The position numbers were made by a program, and so were the translations under genes. A stretch of 12,464 nt of DNA from an uncultured Pirellulaceae bacterium (GTDB lineage: Bacteria > Planctomycetota > Planctomycetia > Pirellulales > Pirellulaceae): NCBI GenBank assembly GCA_934278005.1, contig CAKQWG010000092.1, positions 1-12,464 on the forward strand, read 5' to 3'. Positions 1 to 8,394 of the stretch are shown one piece after another. The notes under the pieces are model-generated. The model searched no databases, was not told the origin of the DNA, and saw only the letters and a program-made list of their open reading frames with translations. Each line of letters starts with the position of its first letter. The stretch's first letter is position 1.

Positions 1-155
1 GCTGTATGCCCAGCGCACCGGGCAGTGGTGTATACTTTGTGGAGAAATCGCTCGAGCTATTTGGTGCTTTACTAGTCGTTGTCAATTCGTCAGTTTTCAG
101 TACCCCAGCTTAGCGAAGTAGCCAATTCAACTGTCCGCTCTCGAAGGAACCGCAG

Positions 156-671
156 ATGACAGCTCAGGACAACTCGGGCACTAGTAACCCAGCCAGCGGC
201 CACTGGGTCGAAGTGACTTTTGAATGCATGCCGCTGCGCACCGTGCCGCGCGTCGACGTGCCTCTGGATGCCTCCCCGAAACTGGCCGCCAAGATCTTGC
301 GCGTCAAGGCGGCGCTGGAGAAGCACGGGTCGCTCAACAGCTACTATCTCCACAACGCCTCATGCACTTACCACTTAACCAACGACCCGCAGCAGGGCAT
401 GATGCAGTTTGAGTTCGAAGGTGTCGTGCTGACCGACGCGCAGGATTTGCAAGCCCGCAAGTGCGACCTGCAGGTCTCACTTCGCAGCGAGACCTGCAGT
501 TGGCTCAACGAATCCATCGTTCAGTGGCTGAGCGAGACGGTCCGCCGCAATGTCTTGATCGAATTCAACCGCTATATTTCGCAGGGGGATTTGACCAAGA
601 CGCTCGAGCGCATCGAGCAGACGCAGCAGGCGAGCGACGCGGCCGGTGGTTACGTGGGCATGTACTTGTGA
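156..671 (+). CDS. Conserved-looking hypothetical protein, 171 aa, probably cytoplasmic
   Basis: I do not recognise the family. The ATG at 156 is preceded by AAGGA at 144-148 with a 7-base spacer, which supports this start. There is no signal peptide or membrane segment, so the protein should be cytoplasmic. The first half (about residues 17-95) has alternating hydrophobic and polar stretches such as HWVEVTFECMPL and MMQFEFEGVVL, which suggest beta strands. The second half (about 96-160) is more helical, with a run from LNESIVQWLSETVRR to TLERIEQTQQ. Four cysteines occur at residues 24, 70, 103 and 114. It converges on the next small gene with only 27 bases between the stop codons. Coding evidence is the uninterrupted frame, the ribosome-binding site and the even amino-acid composition; function is unknown. 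Confidence 0.8.
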   Translation: MTAQDNSGTSNPASGHWVEVTFECMPLRTVPRVDVPLDASPKLAAKILRVKAALEKHGSLNSYYLHNASCTYHLTNDPQQGMMQFEFEGVVLTDAQDLQARKCDLQVSLRSETCSWLNESIVQWLSETVRRNVLIEFNRYISQGDLTKTLERIEQTQQASDAAGGYVGMYL

Positions 672-698
672 GCTTGGCACCGGGCATAGCCAGTGCGA

Positions 699-1040
699 TT
701 ACATCCCATCCCGCGCCGGCTGGACGGGAACTAAGATCTCGTTGCCATCGGCGTCTAACTTACGGCGACGGCGGCGTTTGATCTTGGCCATGCTCCACTC
801 TTTGGTGAGCGTCTCAAAGACCTCGGGCGATTCGTAGCGCACGATGTGCTTGCCCTCGGGAATTGGCCCAATCAGTCCGCGGAACACCGGCAGCCCGCGG
901 AGGGCTAGATCCGCGCTGCTGTCATCGACGCCAATTTGGGAATGCAAATCCAGAATAGGGTCTGGATTGGGAAAATCGCGGATGCGGATCGCGCCGTCGC
1001 TGGCCCGCGTTACCACGCGAAAGGTGTCTTTCTTGCTCAT
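699..1040 (-). CDS. Hypothetical protein, 113 aa, with a basic KRRRRRK segment
   Basis: I do not recognise this protein. The start is the ATG at 1040, with only a weak purine-rich stretch (GAAAGAGA, just upstream) as ribosome-binding site. No signal peptide or membrane segment is visible. Residues 6-20 (TFRVVTRASDGAIRI) and 52-70 (around FRGLIGPIPEGKHIVRYE) look like beta strands. A strongly basic run KIKRRRRRK at residues 86-94 could contact nucleic acid or acidic protein, but this is inference from charge only. The gene is convergent with the gene at 156-671 and divergent from the large protease gene, so it stands alone. The neighbouring 390-base gap would contain its promoter. The call as a real gene rests on composition and on fitting snugly between neighbours. 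Confidence 0.68.
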   Translation of the reverse strand: MSKKDTFRVVTRASDGAIRIRDFPNPDPILDLHSQIGVDDSSADLALRGLPVFRGLIGPIPEGKHIVRYESPEVFETLTKEWSMAKIKRRRRRKLDADGNEILVPVQPARDGM

Positions 1041-1310
1041 AGATTCTCTTTCAAGTCTCAGCGGAGGGTGTGGTCATCGCTCGGTGTGCCGCTGCCGCCG
1101 CAGAGGCCAGGGGGCAGCGCGTTATGCTAGCATCGTCAGCTTTGCTAGCGCGAGATAGCCAATTTCTCGGTGGCTGGTACAACACACATAGTGAGAACAA
1201 CAAGCCCATCGGTCGCGACTTACAATCCATTTCCTCGTTACAACGGGAAAAAATGACCCCCGATCGGAACTTGCGAGCGTCTCTAACCATCATAGAACTT
1301 TAGCGATTCG

Positions 1311-1338
1311 TTGACAGTCAACGGACTGGAATTAGAAT
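1311..1338 (+). promoter_or_regulatory. Sigma70-like promoter for the metalloprotease gene
   Basis: TTGACA at 1311-1316 matches the -35 consensus exactly, and TAGAAT at 1333-1338 matches the -10 consensus at five of six positions, with a 16-base spacer. Transcription would begin near 1345, giving an untranslated leader of roughly 85 bases before the GTG start at 1431. Planctomycete housekeeping promoters are less well mapped than those of E. coli, so the match is suggestive only. Confidence 0.5.
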
Positions 1339-1415
1339 CGAGACTGCTTTTTGCCCAAACAGCACATCTTATCCATCTCCGCTCCTCCCCCCGACATTAG
1401 CACGCGATTAGATTT

Positions 1416-1421
1416 TAAGGA
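1416..1421 (+). promoter_or_regulatory. Ribosome-binding site deciding the GTG start of the protease gene
   Basis: TAAGGA lies 9 bases upstream of the GTG at 1431. It supports that GTG as the start and places the basic leader and the LEDRKLL motif at the proper distance from the N-terminus. Confidence 0.6.
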
Positions 1422-1430
1422 CGTTGAAAA

Positions 1431-4400
1431 GTGAAATCACGCAAACTTAGCAAGGCATCGAAGAAGTCTCAACGCGCCGACCGTAGCCGCAAGTCCCTGC
1501 TGGGAACTCTACGATCGTTTGAGACCCTAGAGGATCGCAAGCTGCTAGCGGTGGCTCCTTGGAGCGACGGCCTATTCTATCCGCCGATCGGGATCAGTAC
1601 TGCAATTCTGCCCCCCACCCTGAGCGCGGCCCAGTACGCGGCTATTAGCAATCAGCAATACGGTGGGCAGGGCGCGGGAGGTAGTCACAACAACATGCCG
1701 GGCGAGGGCCAGCAGCCGTTTCTCAACACCCAGGAGGTGGAGCCTAACGATGTCTTTAGCCAGGCCAACTTCGTAAACTTGGGAACTAGTGCCTCTCAAA
1801 GCGGCGGGGTGGCCATTACAGGCAATCTCACCGCGCCGACCATTCCCGGACAACCCTACGTCCGCGATACCGACTGGTTTGCCTTTGACCTGCGGGCTGG
1901 TGACGTTTTCGATGTGCGCATCAATGGCCCTCTCGCCGCCACATTTGACTTGTCCATTCTGGATGCCAATCGCCGAGAAGTCGCTGGCAATACCAATCCG
2001 GTCGGGCCCAGCTATCCGCTGGGAAGTCCGCTAGATGTCGGCCAGTTCCGACCGAATGCAGACCTGGCTTTTGTGGCGCCGACAACCGGGCGATATTACG
2101 CTCGCGTGAGCAACGGGGATAGCGTCTATACGTTGAACTTGCGTGTGCGACGCCCTGAACTGGAGGCCGAACCGGTTGGCACTAAGCAAAAACTGTTTCT
2201 GGATTTCGACGGTGAAATGATCCGTCGCGACATCTTTGACGCTGCCACACCGGGAACCGCTCGTCTGGCGCCACTGGTCGACTTCCTTGAGGGTTGGGGA
2301 CTGACGGCCGCTGATGAAAGCCGGATGATCGACAAGATCATTCACGTATTTAAGAGCAAATTCTTCGGCCCCGAAGCGATCTCTGGCGTCGGCGGAAACG
2401 GCTGGTACACAGCCACGGGCATCCCTGGCCAATTCGACCTGGAAATCCTTAACAGCCGAGACCACGCCGATCCGTTTGGGCAGCCCAATGTCAGCCGCAT
2501 CGTTATCGGCGGGACCGTAGCCCAACTGGGAATCAATACGCTTGGCATCGCCCAGAGCCTGGATGTCGGGAACTTTGCCACCGAGGAATCTGCGGTGGTG
2601 CTTCTAGACGGTATTGATCCCACCTGGGGATCCGTTCCGCGAGCCGGCAATGTTCCTTTGGAGGACGTGCTCGCCTCAGCTATAGCCGTCGTTGCGGCCC
2701 ACGAAGCGGGGCACTTCTTCGGTGCCTGGCATACCATAAATAACAATCGGGCTCACCAAATCATGGACACCGGCGGCAGCCTGGCGGCCCTGCATAACTT
2801 GATTGGCATTGGTGCCGATGGTGTCTTCGGCACCGCCGATGACGAAAACATCATGTTTGGCACCGATGTGTATGATTTTACGGCAGGCTTTATTGAGTAC
2901 GGCAGACAGAATAGTGCCGCTGCACTAGCCTTTGGGTTATCGACCGGTACCGTCGGTGGCGGCACGATCCGCGGCAGTGTCTATCAAGACACGAATTCCA
3001 ATCGCGTCCGCGATAGCGGCGACGTGGGGCTGGCCAGCGTCATCATCTATGTCGACGCCAATCTCAACGGTGTGCTAGACACGGGGGAAACGCACACCTA
3101 CAGCGATGCCAGCGGCAATTACCAACTGACTGTTCCCGCCGGCAGCTATACGCTCCGCGAGCTGGTCCCCGCCGGACAAAAGTTGGTGTCTCCAGCTAAC
3201 AACGCCCTGCCGGTTACGCTCGGCAACAACCAGACGATTACGGGCAAGGACTTCATCAATGAAAAAGTCACCCCGGTGGCCAACGGCTTCAAATGGAACG
3301 ACCTCAACGGCAACGGCATCCGCGACGCGGGTGAACCGGGTATCGAAGGGGTTTACATCTACATCGATCTAGATGGCGATGAGCGCATTGACATCGGTGA
3401 GCCGACCGCCAAGACCAACAAAGATGGCAGTTACAAGCTGAATTTCCCTGGCCCAGGAACCTACATCGTTCGCGAAGTGATTGCACCTGGCTTTACGCAA
3501 ACGCTGCCTGGCGCGGCTGCAGCCTTTGCCTACGTGGTCACACTGACAGGCAATCCGACCACTGACTCTGCTGCTCTGTCTAGTCTTCATTTCGGCAACC
3601 AAATGGCCGTCGACCACGGAGATGCCCCGGTCTCCTACGGCGCTGCATCGGCAGGCTTCAAGGCCGGATTGGCGCTGGGTACCAAGTGGGATGCGGAACC
3701 CTCTCAGCTCTACTCGGCCGACGCCCTGGGGGACGACAACAACGGCGTGGCTGACGAAGACGCCATCGATATATTCACGATGCGGCCTTTGATCATTGGC
3801 AGCGCCAACAATCCCATTAGCATCGCCACGACCAATACCACCGGGCAGATCGCCTACCTGCAGGCTTGGATCGACTTCGATGGCAACGGGACGTTTGAAG
3901 CTCGCGAGCAGGTCGTTACGAACATGGCCGTCAACGCCAACGCACTGCCAGTGCTGAACCTGGACATCCCTAGCAGTGCCAAGGCGGGTAACACCTTCGC
4001 CCGTCTGCGTCTGAGCACTACCCAGGGCGTCGGTCCCGTCGGGCACACTTTTGATGGCGAAGTTGAAGATTATGCTGTGACCCTGCTGCCCACTGCCGAC
4101 TTTGCAGTCAACGATACGGTCACGGTGCGCCGCAACTCGGTTCTCAATCCGATCGACGTACTGGCCAACGACTTTAGGGTGGGCAATGAAGTTTTAACGG
4201 TTACAGGGGTCGGCAATGCGTCCCACGGCAGCGTTGACTTCACGGCTACTGAAGTGTTGTATACGCCCACGCCGGGATACATCGGCCCAGACACTTTCAC
4301 CTACCGCATGCAGAATTCGCGTGGCGAAAGCTACACCGCCTCGGTGTTTGTCACGGTGGCACTGTTCTTCGACAATCCCATGGCTATCGACGATAGCTTT

Positions 4401-6419
4401 GATGTGCCCACTAACGCCATCGACTTCCCGCTCAACGTGCTTGCCAACGATATCGAAGGCAACTCGGGTGCACTGTCGATCGTCTCAGTCACGCAACCTA
4501 CCAGAGGCGGCAGCCTATCGATCGCCTCAGGCAGTAAGGCACTTCGTTATACACCTAGCCGCGACTTTGGCGGCACAGAGTTCTTCACCTATACGGTCGC
4601 CGATGCGTCCGGTAAGACGTCGCAGGCCAAGGGCACGCTGCATACATTGCCCGGAGACCGCGCCGATGACAAAGTGGAGATTCGCTTGATTGCCACCGAC
4701 CTGGCTGGCAATCCAATTTCTAGAATTCAGCAGGGACAAAAATTCAAGATCGACTTTGTGGTCGATGACCTGCGTTTCGATAGCAGCCACCAGAGCCCGG
4801 ATATGGCCGCGGGTGTGTTCGCTGCCTACACCGACCTGCTTTACAACCTGCAGCTAGTCGGAGTTGCACCGGCGGACGCGACAACCCCCAGCGGATTTAA
4901 TTTCGCAGTCAGCTTCTCCAGCAATTACATCAATGGGCAGACTGGCGATGCAGCCATCCCCGGCATTATCGACGAACTGGGTGCGTTCTACGACGGTAGT
5001 AACATGGACCGCCCGGGACCCGTGCTGCTAGCATCGGTTACCTTCGAAGCCAAAACCCCCGGTATCGCCCGCTTCCTGGCCGACCCTGCGGATAATGTCC
5101 CCTCATCCAATACGCTTCTCTTCGATACCTCGGCCACCGCCGTGCCGATCGATCAGATCCGTTACCTAGGAACATCGGTCGAAATTGTTGGAGACGGAGT
5201 CGTCTTCCCTGTGGCCATCGACGACAGCCCTGTGAGCACCGTTCCGGTAAACGCAGTGCAGTTCCCCATCGAGGTTCTGGCAAATGACCTGCCGGGCTCC
5301 TCAGCCCCCATCGGGCTCAAACCAGGTGGCCTGGGAGTGCCGCTCAACGGAACGGTAATCATCAGCGGTACGCGCGTGCTTTACACACCACGCTTGGGCT
5401 TTGAGGGAGTCGATCAGTTCACTTACACGTTGGTCGATACCGCGGGCAACGAAAGCATTGGCCGCGTTACTTTAAAGGTTGGCAACAACACGGCGGCTGA
5501 TGACATCGTCAAGTTGCCGCTGCGAGTCACCAACCTGGCTGGCGCGACCATTACTCAAGTGGCCGTTGGCCAACAGTTCCAACTGCGCGGATATGTGCAA
5601 GACCTACGATCGGTGACTAACGCGGGAGTGTTTGCGGCCTACCAGGACGTGATCTACTCGTCCACGCTGGCCAGCCCCGTCCGCAGCACGACCAACCCGC
5701 TGGGCTTCGAGATAACCTTCGGGCCCAAGTATCAACGCGTTCTCGAAGGTGACATTCTCACTCCGGGCCTATTCAACGAATTGGGCGCGGTGGCCACCTC
5801 CAACAGCGATGCTGACTATGGCAACGGCGAGCATTTGATGTTCACCATTACCATGACGGCCAACGCTCTGGGAACCGTCACTTTTGTAGGCGACCCGGCC
5901 GACGTGTCGCCGCGTCACGACACGTTGATGTTCGTCCCCGTGTCACCCGTTCCCTTTGGCCAGATCGGATTCGGGCTGACCTCCGTGGCTATCGTGGGCG
6001 CCACCACATTTGGAGGCGCTGGCGGTGAGTATACTAACAATGCGAATCCGCTCGACGTGAACAATGACGGGTTCATCTCTCCAATCGACGTCCTAGCCGT
6101 AATCAATGCCTTGAACACAGGCGGAGCACGTTCGCTGTTCGAAGGTGCGGGTGAAGGAGAAAGTACAAATCGATTCTTCATCGACACCAACGGCGATGGA
6201 ATTCTGAGCCCCATGGATGCGCTCAACGTAATCAACTTCCTCAACGCCAACAGCCAGGGTCGCTTAGCTGAGGGTGAAGGCGAAAGCACTCCGGCCACAA
6301 GTGTCTTTGCGGCCAGCGATGCGGTCTACTCCGACGACCTGTTTGATGATGGAGTCGATGACTTGGTAGCTCAACTCGCTCCCGACATCGAACAGACCTG
6401 GAGGAAGGAACGCCGCTAG
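1431..6419 (+). CDS. Secreted multidomain metzincin-type metalloprotease with SdrD-B, GEVED, cadherin-like, cohesin-like and dockerin modules, 1662 aa
   Basis: A giant surface or secreted protein. The GTG start has TAAGGA upstream. Residues 1-29 are very basic, followed by FETLEDRKLLA (30-40), the planctomycete LEPR-xLL type N-terminal export motif. Residues about 102-235 resemble a pre-peptidase C-terminal (PPC) domain, opening with EVEPND. Residues about 245-510 form the catalytic region: HEAGHFFGAWH gives the complete HExxHxxGxxH zinc motif (His424, Glu425, His428, His434), and IMD with Met445 is a plausible Met-turn, so the enzyme should be an active metzincin endopeptidase; the subfamily is unclear. 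Then come two SdrD-B-like calcium domains (511-613, 614-725), a GEVED domain (728-887, GEVEDY at 876-881), three cadherin-like 'VLAND' repeats (893-980, 985-1074, 1261-1355), two cohesin-like domains (1081-1260, 1358-1523) and a dockerin (about 1541-1610). Domain calls are from recognised motifs; substrates are unknown. Confidence 0.88.
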   Translation: MKSRKLSKASKKSQRADRSRKSLLGTLRSFETLEDRKLLAVAPWSDGLFYPPIGISTAILPPTLSAAQYAAISNQQYGGQGAGGSHNNMPGEGQQPFLNTQEVEPNDVFSQANFVNLGTSASQSGGVAITGNLTAPTIPGQPYVRDTDWFAFDLRAGDVFDVRINGPLAATFDLSILDANRREVAGNTNPVGPSYPLGSPLDVGQFRPNADLAFVAPTTGRYYARVSNGDSVYTLNLRVRRPELEAEPVGTKQKLFLDFDGEMIRRDIFDAATPGTARLAPLVDFLEGWGLTAADESRMIDKIIHVFKSKFFGPEAISGVGGNGWYTATGIPGQFDLEILNSRDHADPFGQPNVSRIVIGGTVAQLGINTLGIAQSLDVGNFATEESAVVLLDGIDPTWGSVPRAGNVPLEDVLASAIAVVAAHEAGHFFGAWHTINNNRAHQIMDTGGSLAALHNLIGIGADGVFGTADDENIMFGTDVYDFTAGFIEYGRQNSAAALAFGLSTGTVGGGTIRGSVYQDTNSNRVRDSGDVGLASVIIYVDANLNGVLDTGETHTYSDASGNYQLTVPAGSYTLRELVPAGQKLVSPANNALPVTLGNNQTITGKDFINEKVTPVANGFKWNDLNGNGIRDAGEPGIEGVYIYIDLDGDERIDIGEPTAKTNKDGSYKLNFPGPGTYIVREVIAPGFTQTLPGAAAAFAYVVTLTGNPTTDSAALSSLHFGNQMAVDHGDAPVSYGAASAGFKAGLALGTKWDAEPSQLYSADALGDDNNGVADEDAIDIFTMRPLIIGSANNPISIATTNTTGQIAYLQAWIDFDGNGTFEAREQVVTNMAVNANALPVLNLDIPSSAKAGNTFARLRLSTTQGVGPVGHTFDGEVEDYAVTLLPTADFAVNDTVTVRRNSVLNPIDVLANDFRVGNEVLTVTGVGNASHGSVDFTATEVLYTPTPGYIGPDTFTYRMQNSRGESYTASVFVTVALFFDNPMAIDDSFDVPTNAIDFPLNVLANDIEGNSGALSIVSVTQPTRGGSLSIASGSKALRYTPSRDFGGTEFFTYTVADASGKTSQAKGTLHTLPGDRADDKVEIRLIATDLAGNPISRIQQGQKFKIDFVVDDLRFDSSHQSPDMAAGVFAAYTDLLYNLQLVGVAPADATTPSGFNFAVSFSSNYINGQTGDAAIPGIIDELGAFYDGSNMDRPGPVLLASVTFEAKTPGIARFLADPADNVPSSNTLLFDTSATAVPIDQIRYLGTSVEIVGDGVVFPVAIDDSPVSTVPVNAVQFPIEVLANDLPGSSAPIGLKPGGLGVPLNGTVIISGTRVLYTPRLGFEGVDQFTYTLVDTAGNESIGRVTLKVGNNTAADDIVKLPLRVTNLAGATITQVAVGQQFQLRGYVQDLRSVTNAGVFAAYQDVIYSSTLASPVRSTTNPLGFEITFGPKYQRVLEGDILTPGLFNELGAVATSNSDADYGNGEHLMFTITMTANALGTVTFVGDPADVSPRHDTLMFVPVSPVPFGQIGFGLTSVAIVGATTFGGAGGEYTNNANPLDVNNDGFISPIDVLAVINALNTGGARSLFEGAGEGESTNRFFIDTNGDGILSPMDALNVINFLNANSQGRLAEGEGESTPATSVFAASDAVYSDDLFDDGVDDLVAQLAPDIEQTWRKERR
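2700..2765 (+). other. Metzincin zinc-binding site and Met-turn
   Basis: This stretch encodes HEAGHFFGAWH (residues 424-434), which fits HExxHxxGxxH at every fixed position, and after ten intervening residues the Met445 of QIMDTGG. In metzincins the three histidines bind zinc, the glutamate is the general base and the methionine sits under the metal. All key residues are present, so catalytic activity is expected. Confidence 0.8.
4383..5999 (+). repeat. Diverged tandem duplication of a cadherin-like plus cohesin-like module inside the protease
   Basis: Residues 985-1260 and 1261-1523 have the same order of parts. Matching landmarks are AIDDS at the start, VLAND, FTYT, then VFAAYTDLLY versus VFAAYQDVIY, DELGAF versus NELGAV, DPADNVPSSNTLLF versus DPADVSPRHDTLMF, and GTSVEIVG versus LTSVAIVG. 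The duplication is clear at protein level but diverged at DNA level, so it is old. Confidence 0.75.
6051..6260 (+). other. Dockerin type I domain at the C-terminal end of the protease
   Basis: Two calcium-loop repeats are visible: LDVNNDGFISPIDVLAVINALN (residues 1541-1562) and IDTNGDGILSPMDALNVINFLN (1584-1605), each with the D-x-N-x-D-G loop followed by a helix. The linkers between and after them carry a repeated acidic GEGEST sequence, as is common in planctomycete dockerins. Dockerins bind cohesin domains; here cohesin-like modules sit in the same chain. Confidence 0.8.
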
Positions 6420-6483
6420 GACTGAAGTCGGACGCGACCAGCGGTTTGCTCGGACAGCATAACTCGCAAGGTAGCCAAACAAA

Positions 6484-6515
6484 AAAACGGTCTAGGAGTT
6501 TTCCTAGACCGTTTT
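6484..6515. terminator. Bidirectional rho-independent terminator between convergent genes
   Basis: Two 14-base arms at 6484-6497 and 6502-6515 pair perfectly around a GTTT loop. The arms start with AAAA and end with TTTT, and a further A run precedes the left arm, so a U-rich tail follows the stem on either strand. It sits 65 bases after the protease stop and 74 bases after the BBP7 stop on the other strand, and so can end both transcripts. Confidence 0.85.
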
Positions 6516-6588
6516 CGTTTGGCGGTGGTCCGTTGCGTGCCAGGGACGGCTACCTCCGTGACGCTTCCCTAAGCACGCGTCTGCGGGC

Positions 6589-8394
6589 CTAGAAGTTATA
6601 TTGAGCTCCGACGTTCATCCCGTGCAGAATGAGCGAATTGCTGGTGTTGTAGTTAGCAATATCGTTGAAGTTGGCAAACGTTTCGCGGACGTTGCCCGGT
6701 GCAGTGGCAACCCCAGAGACATACATCGCCCGGTAGCCAACGGTCCCCGTCCACTTGGGCGACAATCGCACGCCTACGCCCGACCCGATCTCGCCCATGA
6801 AAGCGATCGTGTCCTGCATCTCGTCGAAATTGTACGAGCCATAGTTATTTGGGTTGGTCGGCGAGCGTGTATCATTCACATAGGCCACCAGCATATCTGT
6901 CCCCAGGCGAGACTGCATCCGCGAGTGATTATTGTAAACTCCGACCTTGCCGGTGCTGTACAGATTGAAACGGCTACCTAGGCAGTAATCCATGCGGCTG
7001 CCCAGTTGGAAACCGAACAAGTCGTTGGTCGTGTCGACGTTGTAATACAGGTCGTCGGCCGCGCGATTGACCATGGTGTCGTCGCGACTAGCAGCGTACT
7101 GCAGTCCGTCGGAAAAATGGAAGTAGCGAAAGCCGGCTAGCCACGAGAGATTCAAGCGACTTCCACATGTAGGCGCGATCAAGCCACATGGACCGGTTGC
7201 GTACTTGGTCGGTGCAGCACATGTGCCGCAGCCCGCTCCACCGCAGTAGCCGCAGTCATCAGCGTGTCTGCTACCGCTAAACAGCGATCCGGCCGTCGAC
7301 ATATTGAAGTTGCGGGCTGCGCCACCCACTGCATACCCCAGCAGGTTGACCTCGACGTTATGATAATTGCTTGAGCGGCGCAATTCATGCGCGCGAGCAT
7401 TGTTAAACCAGTCCGCTACGCCGATCGGCGTGCTTGGCATCATGGGGGTGCCTGACATCTCCACGTGCTGGAAGGGAATGCGAGTTCTCAGATCGCCGGG
7501 CATGCCCGTCCGCAGTATCGACTCGTCGCTCGGATATAGCCCCCAGTAGGTAGCCTCGACGGCATTCTTTCCGCAGTTGAAGTAGCGTCCGACCGTAGCT
7601 TCAAATCCTCCGGTGGTTCCCATGCGGGCGTCGTGCGTAGTGATCAAGTTAGTGTCGTAGTCGGCGCCACCAAAGCTGAGCGGCATATCGTGATCGTCGA
7701 TGCGTTGGTAGATCAGCGCACCGGCACCGAAATACCATGGCTTTGCGCCGCAGGGCAGGCCGGCTGCGACGTGTCTGTCTGCGGAACTAGCCTGCAGTGG
7801 CCTTCCGAAAACTTGGCTGTTTCCAGCATAAGCATTGCCGCCAAAATAGTTCGGGGCGTAAACGTTGGCCTGCGGCGCGACCATCTGTCCGTAGCCGTTG
7901 TCGACCGGAGCGGAATAGTGCTGCATGGGCTGAGCTGTTGCCAGCGGTGCCGGCAGCGCTGGTTGCTGGGCCCCCAGATTCTGCTGCGTGGGCTGGGACA
8001 TCGTCGGGGCTGGTGCCGGCACCGACTCTAAGATGCCCTGCGTCCCGGCTCCGTAGCCTGCTCCCGATCGATTCTGCGTAGCGACCAACTGGTACGGGCT
8101 GGCCTGCTGACTTGCCTGCGGGGTTGGCTGCTGATAGGCGGGCTGGTATGCAGACTGACTCAGTTGCTGATTCAGTGGTTGAGACTGAGCTTGGTATTGC
8201 TGCTGGTACTGCTGCTGAGGAACCTGCGGCAAATTCTGGAATGTGCCGCTAGGCTGCGCCTGCTGCTGTTGCTGTTGTATCGGGTAAGAACTCGGCCCGA
8301 AATTATTGTATGCATTCGGGTATTGGCCGAAGGCTGTGGTCGATGCCATCCAGCCCAAACTAAGAGCTACGGCTGGGAGCCATGATTTCTTCAC
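6589..8394 (-). CDS. BBP7-family outer-membrane beta-barrel protein with Gln/Pro-rich N-terminal region, 601 aa
   Basis: This looks like a BBP7 (putative beta-barrel porin 7) protein, a family greatly expanded in planctomycetes and predicted to sit in the outer membrane. I place the start at the GTG at 8394, because AGGAGG lies 6 bases upstream and the new N-terminus is a clean signal peptide (MKKSWLPAVALSLGWMASTTAFGQ); a longer frame from 8484 lacks this logic. Residues 25-165 are low-complexity, rich in Gln, Pro, Ala and Tyr, probably disordered. The barrel region runs from about 218 (CGAKPWYFGAGALIY) to the end, with typical strands such as GGFEATVGRYF, WLAGFRYFHFSDGLQY and GTVGYRAMYVSG, and closes on a terminal phenylalanine (QYNF), the signal used by the Bam machinery. 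A cysteine cluster with two CxxC pairs lies at 381-392. Pore activity and substrate are not known. Confidence 0.85.
   Translation of the reverse strand: MKKSWLPAVALSLGWMASTTAFGQYPNAYNNFGPSSYPIQQQQQQAQPSGTFQNLPQVPQQQYQQQYQAQSQPLNQQLSQSAYQPAYQQPTPQASQQASPYQLVATQNRSGAGYGAGTQGILESVPAPAPTMSQPTQQNLGAQQPALPAPLATAQPMQHYSAPVDNGYGQMVAPQANVYAPNYFGGNAYAGNSQVFGRPLQASSADRHVAAGLPCGAKPWYFGAGALIYQRIDDHDMPLSFGGADYDTNLITTHDARMGTTGGFEATVGRYFNCGKNAVEATYWGLYPSDESILRTGMPGDLRTRIPFQHVEMSGTPMMPSTPIGVADWFNNARAHELRRSSNYHNVEVNLLGYAVGGAARNFNMSTAGSLFSGSRHADDCGYCGGAGCGTCAAPTKYATGPCGLIAPTCGSRLNLSWLAGFRYFHFSDGLQYAASRDDTMVNRAADDLYYNVDTTNDLFGFQLGSRMDYCLGSRFNLYSTGKVGVYNNHSRMQSRLGTDMLVAYVNDTRSPTNPNNYGSYNFDEMQDTIAFMGEIGSGVGVRLSPKWTGTVGYRAMYVSGVATAPGNVRETFANFNDIANYNTSNSLILHGMNVGAQYNF

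Larger units (their letters stand above)
1041..1430. other. Intergenic region between divergent genes, 390 bases
   Basis: This gap separates the minus-strand 113-residue gene from the plus-strand protease gene and must hold the promoters of both. On the plus strand I see one good sigma70-like promoter (1311-1338) and a ribosome-binding site (1416-1421). Short open frames cross it on both strands but have no convincing start signal or protein-like composition. No RNA gene or strong hairpin was recognised. Confidence 0.6.

Noticed and set aside
1..113. Possible C-terminal end of a gene entering from the left edge
   Set aside because: More than one plus-strand frame is open from the edge for 75-120 bases, with no recognisable protein sequence to pick one; too short to call.
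3369..4046. A 225-residue minus-strand frame inside the protease gene
   Set aside because: It lies wholly under a strongly supported coding frame with recognised SdrD-B and GEVED domains and has no start signal.
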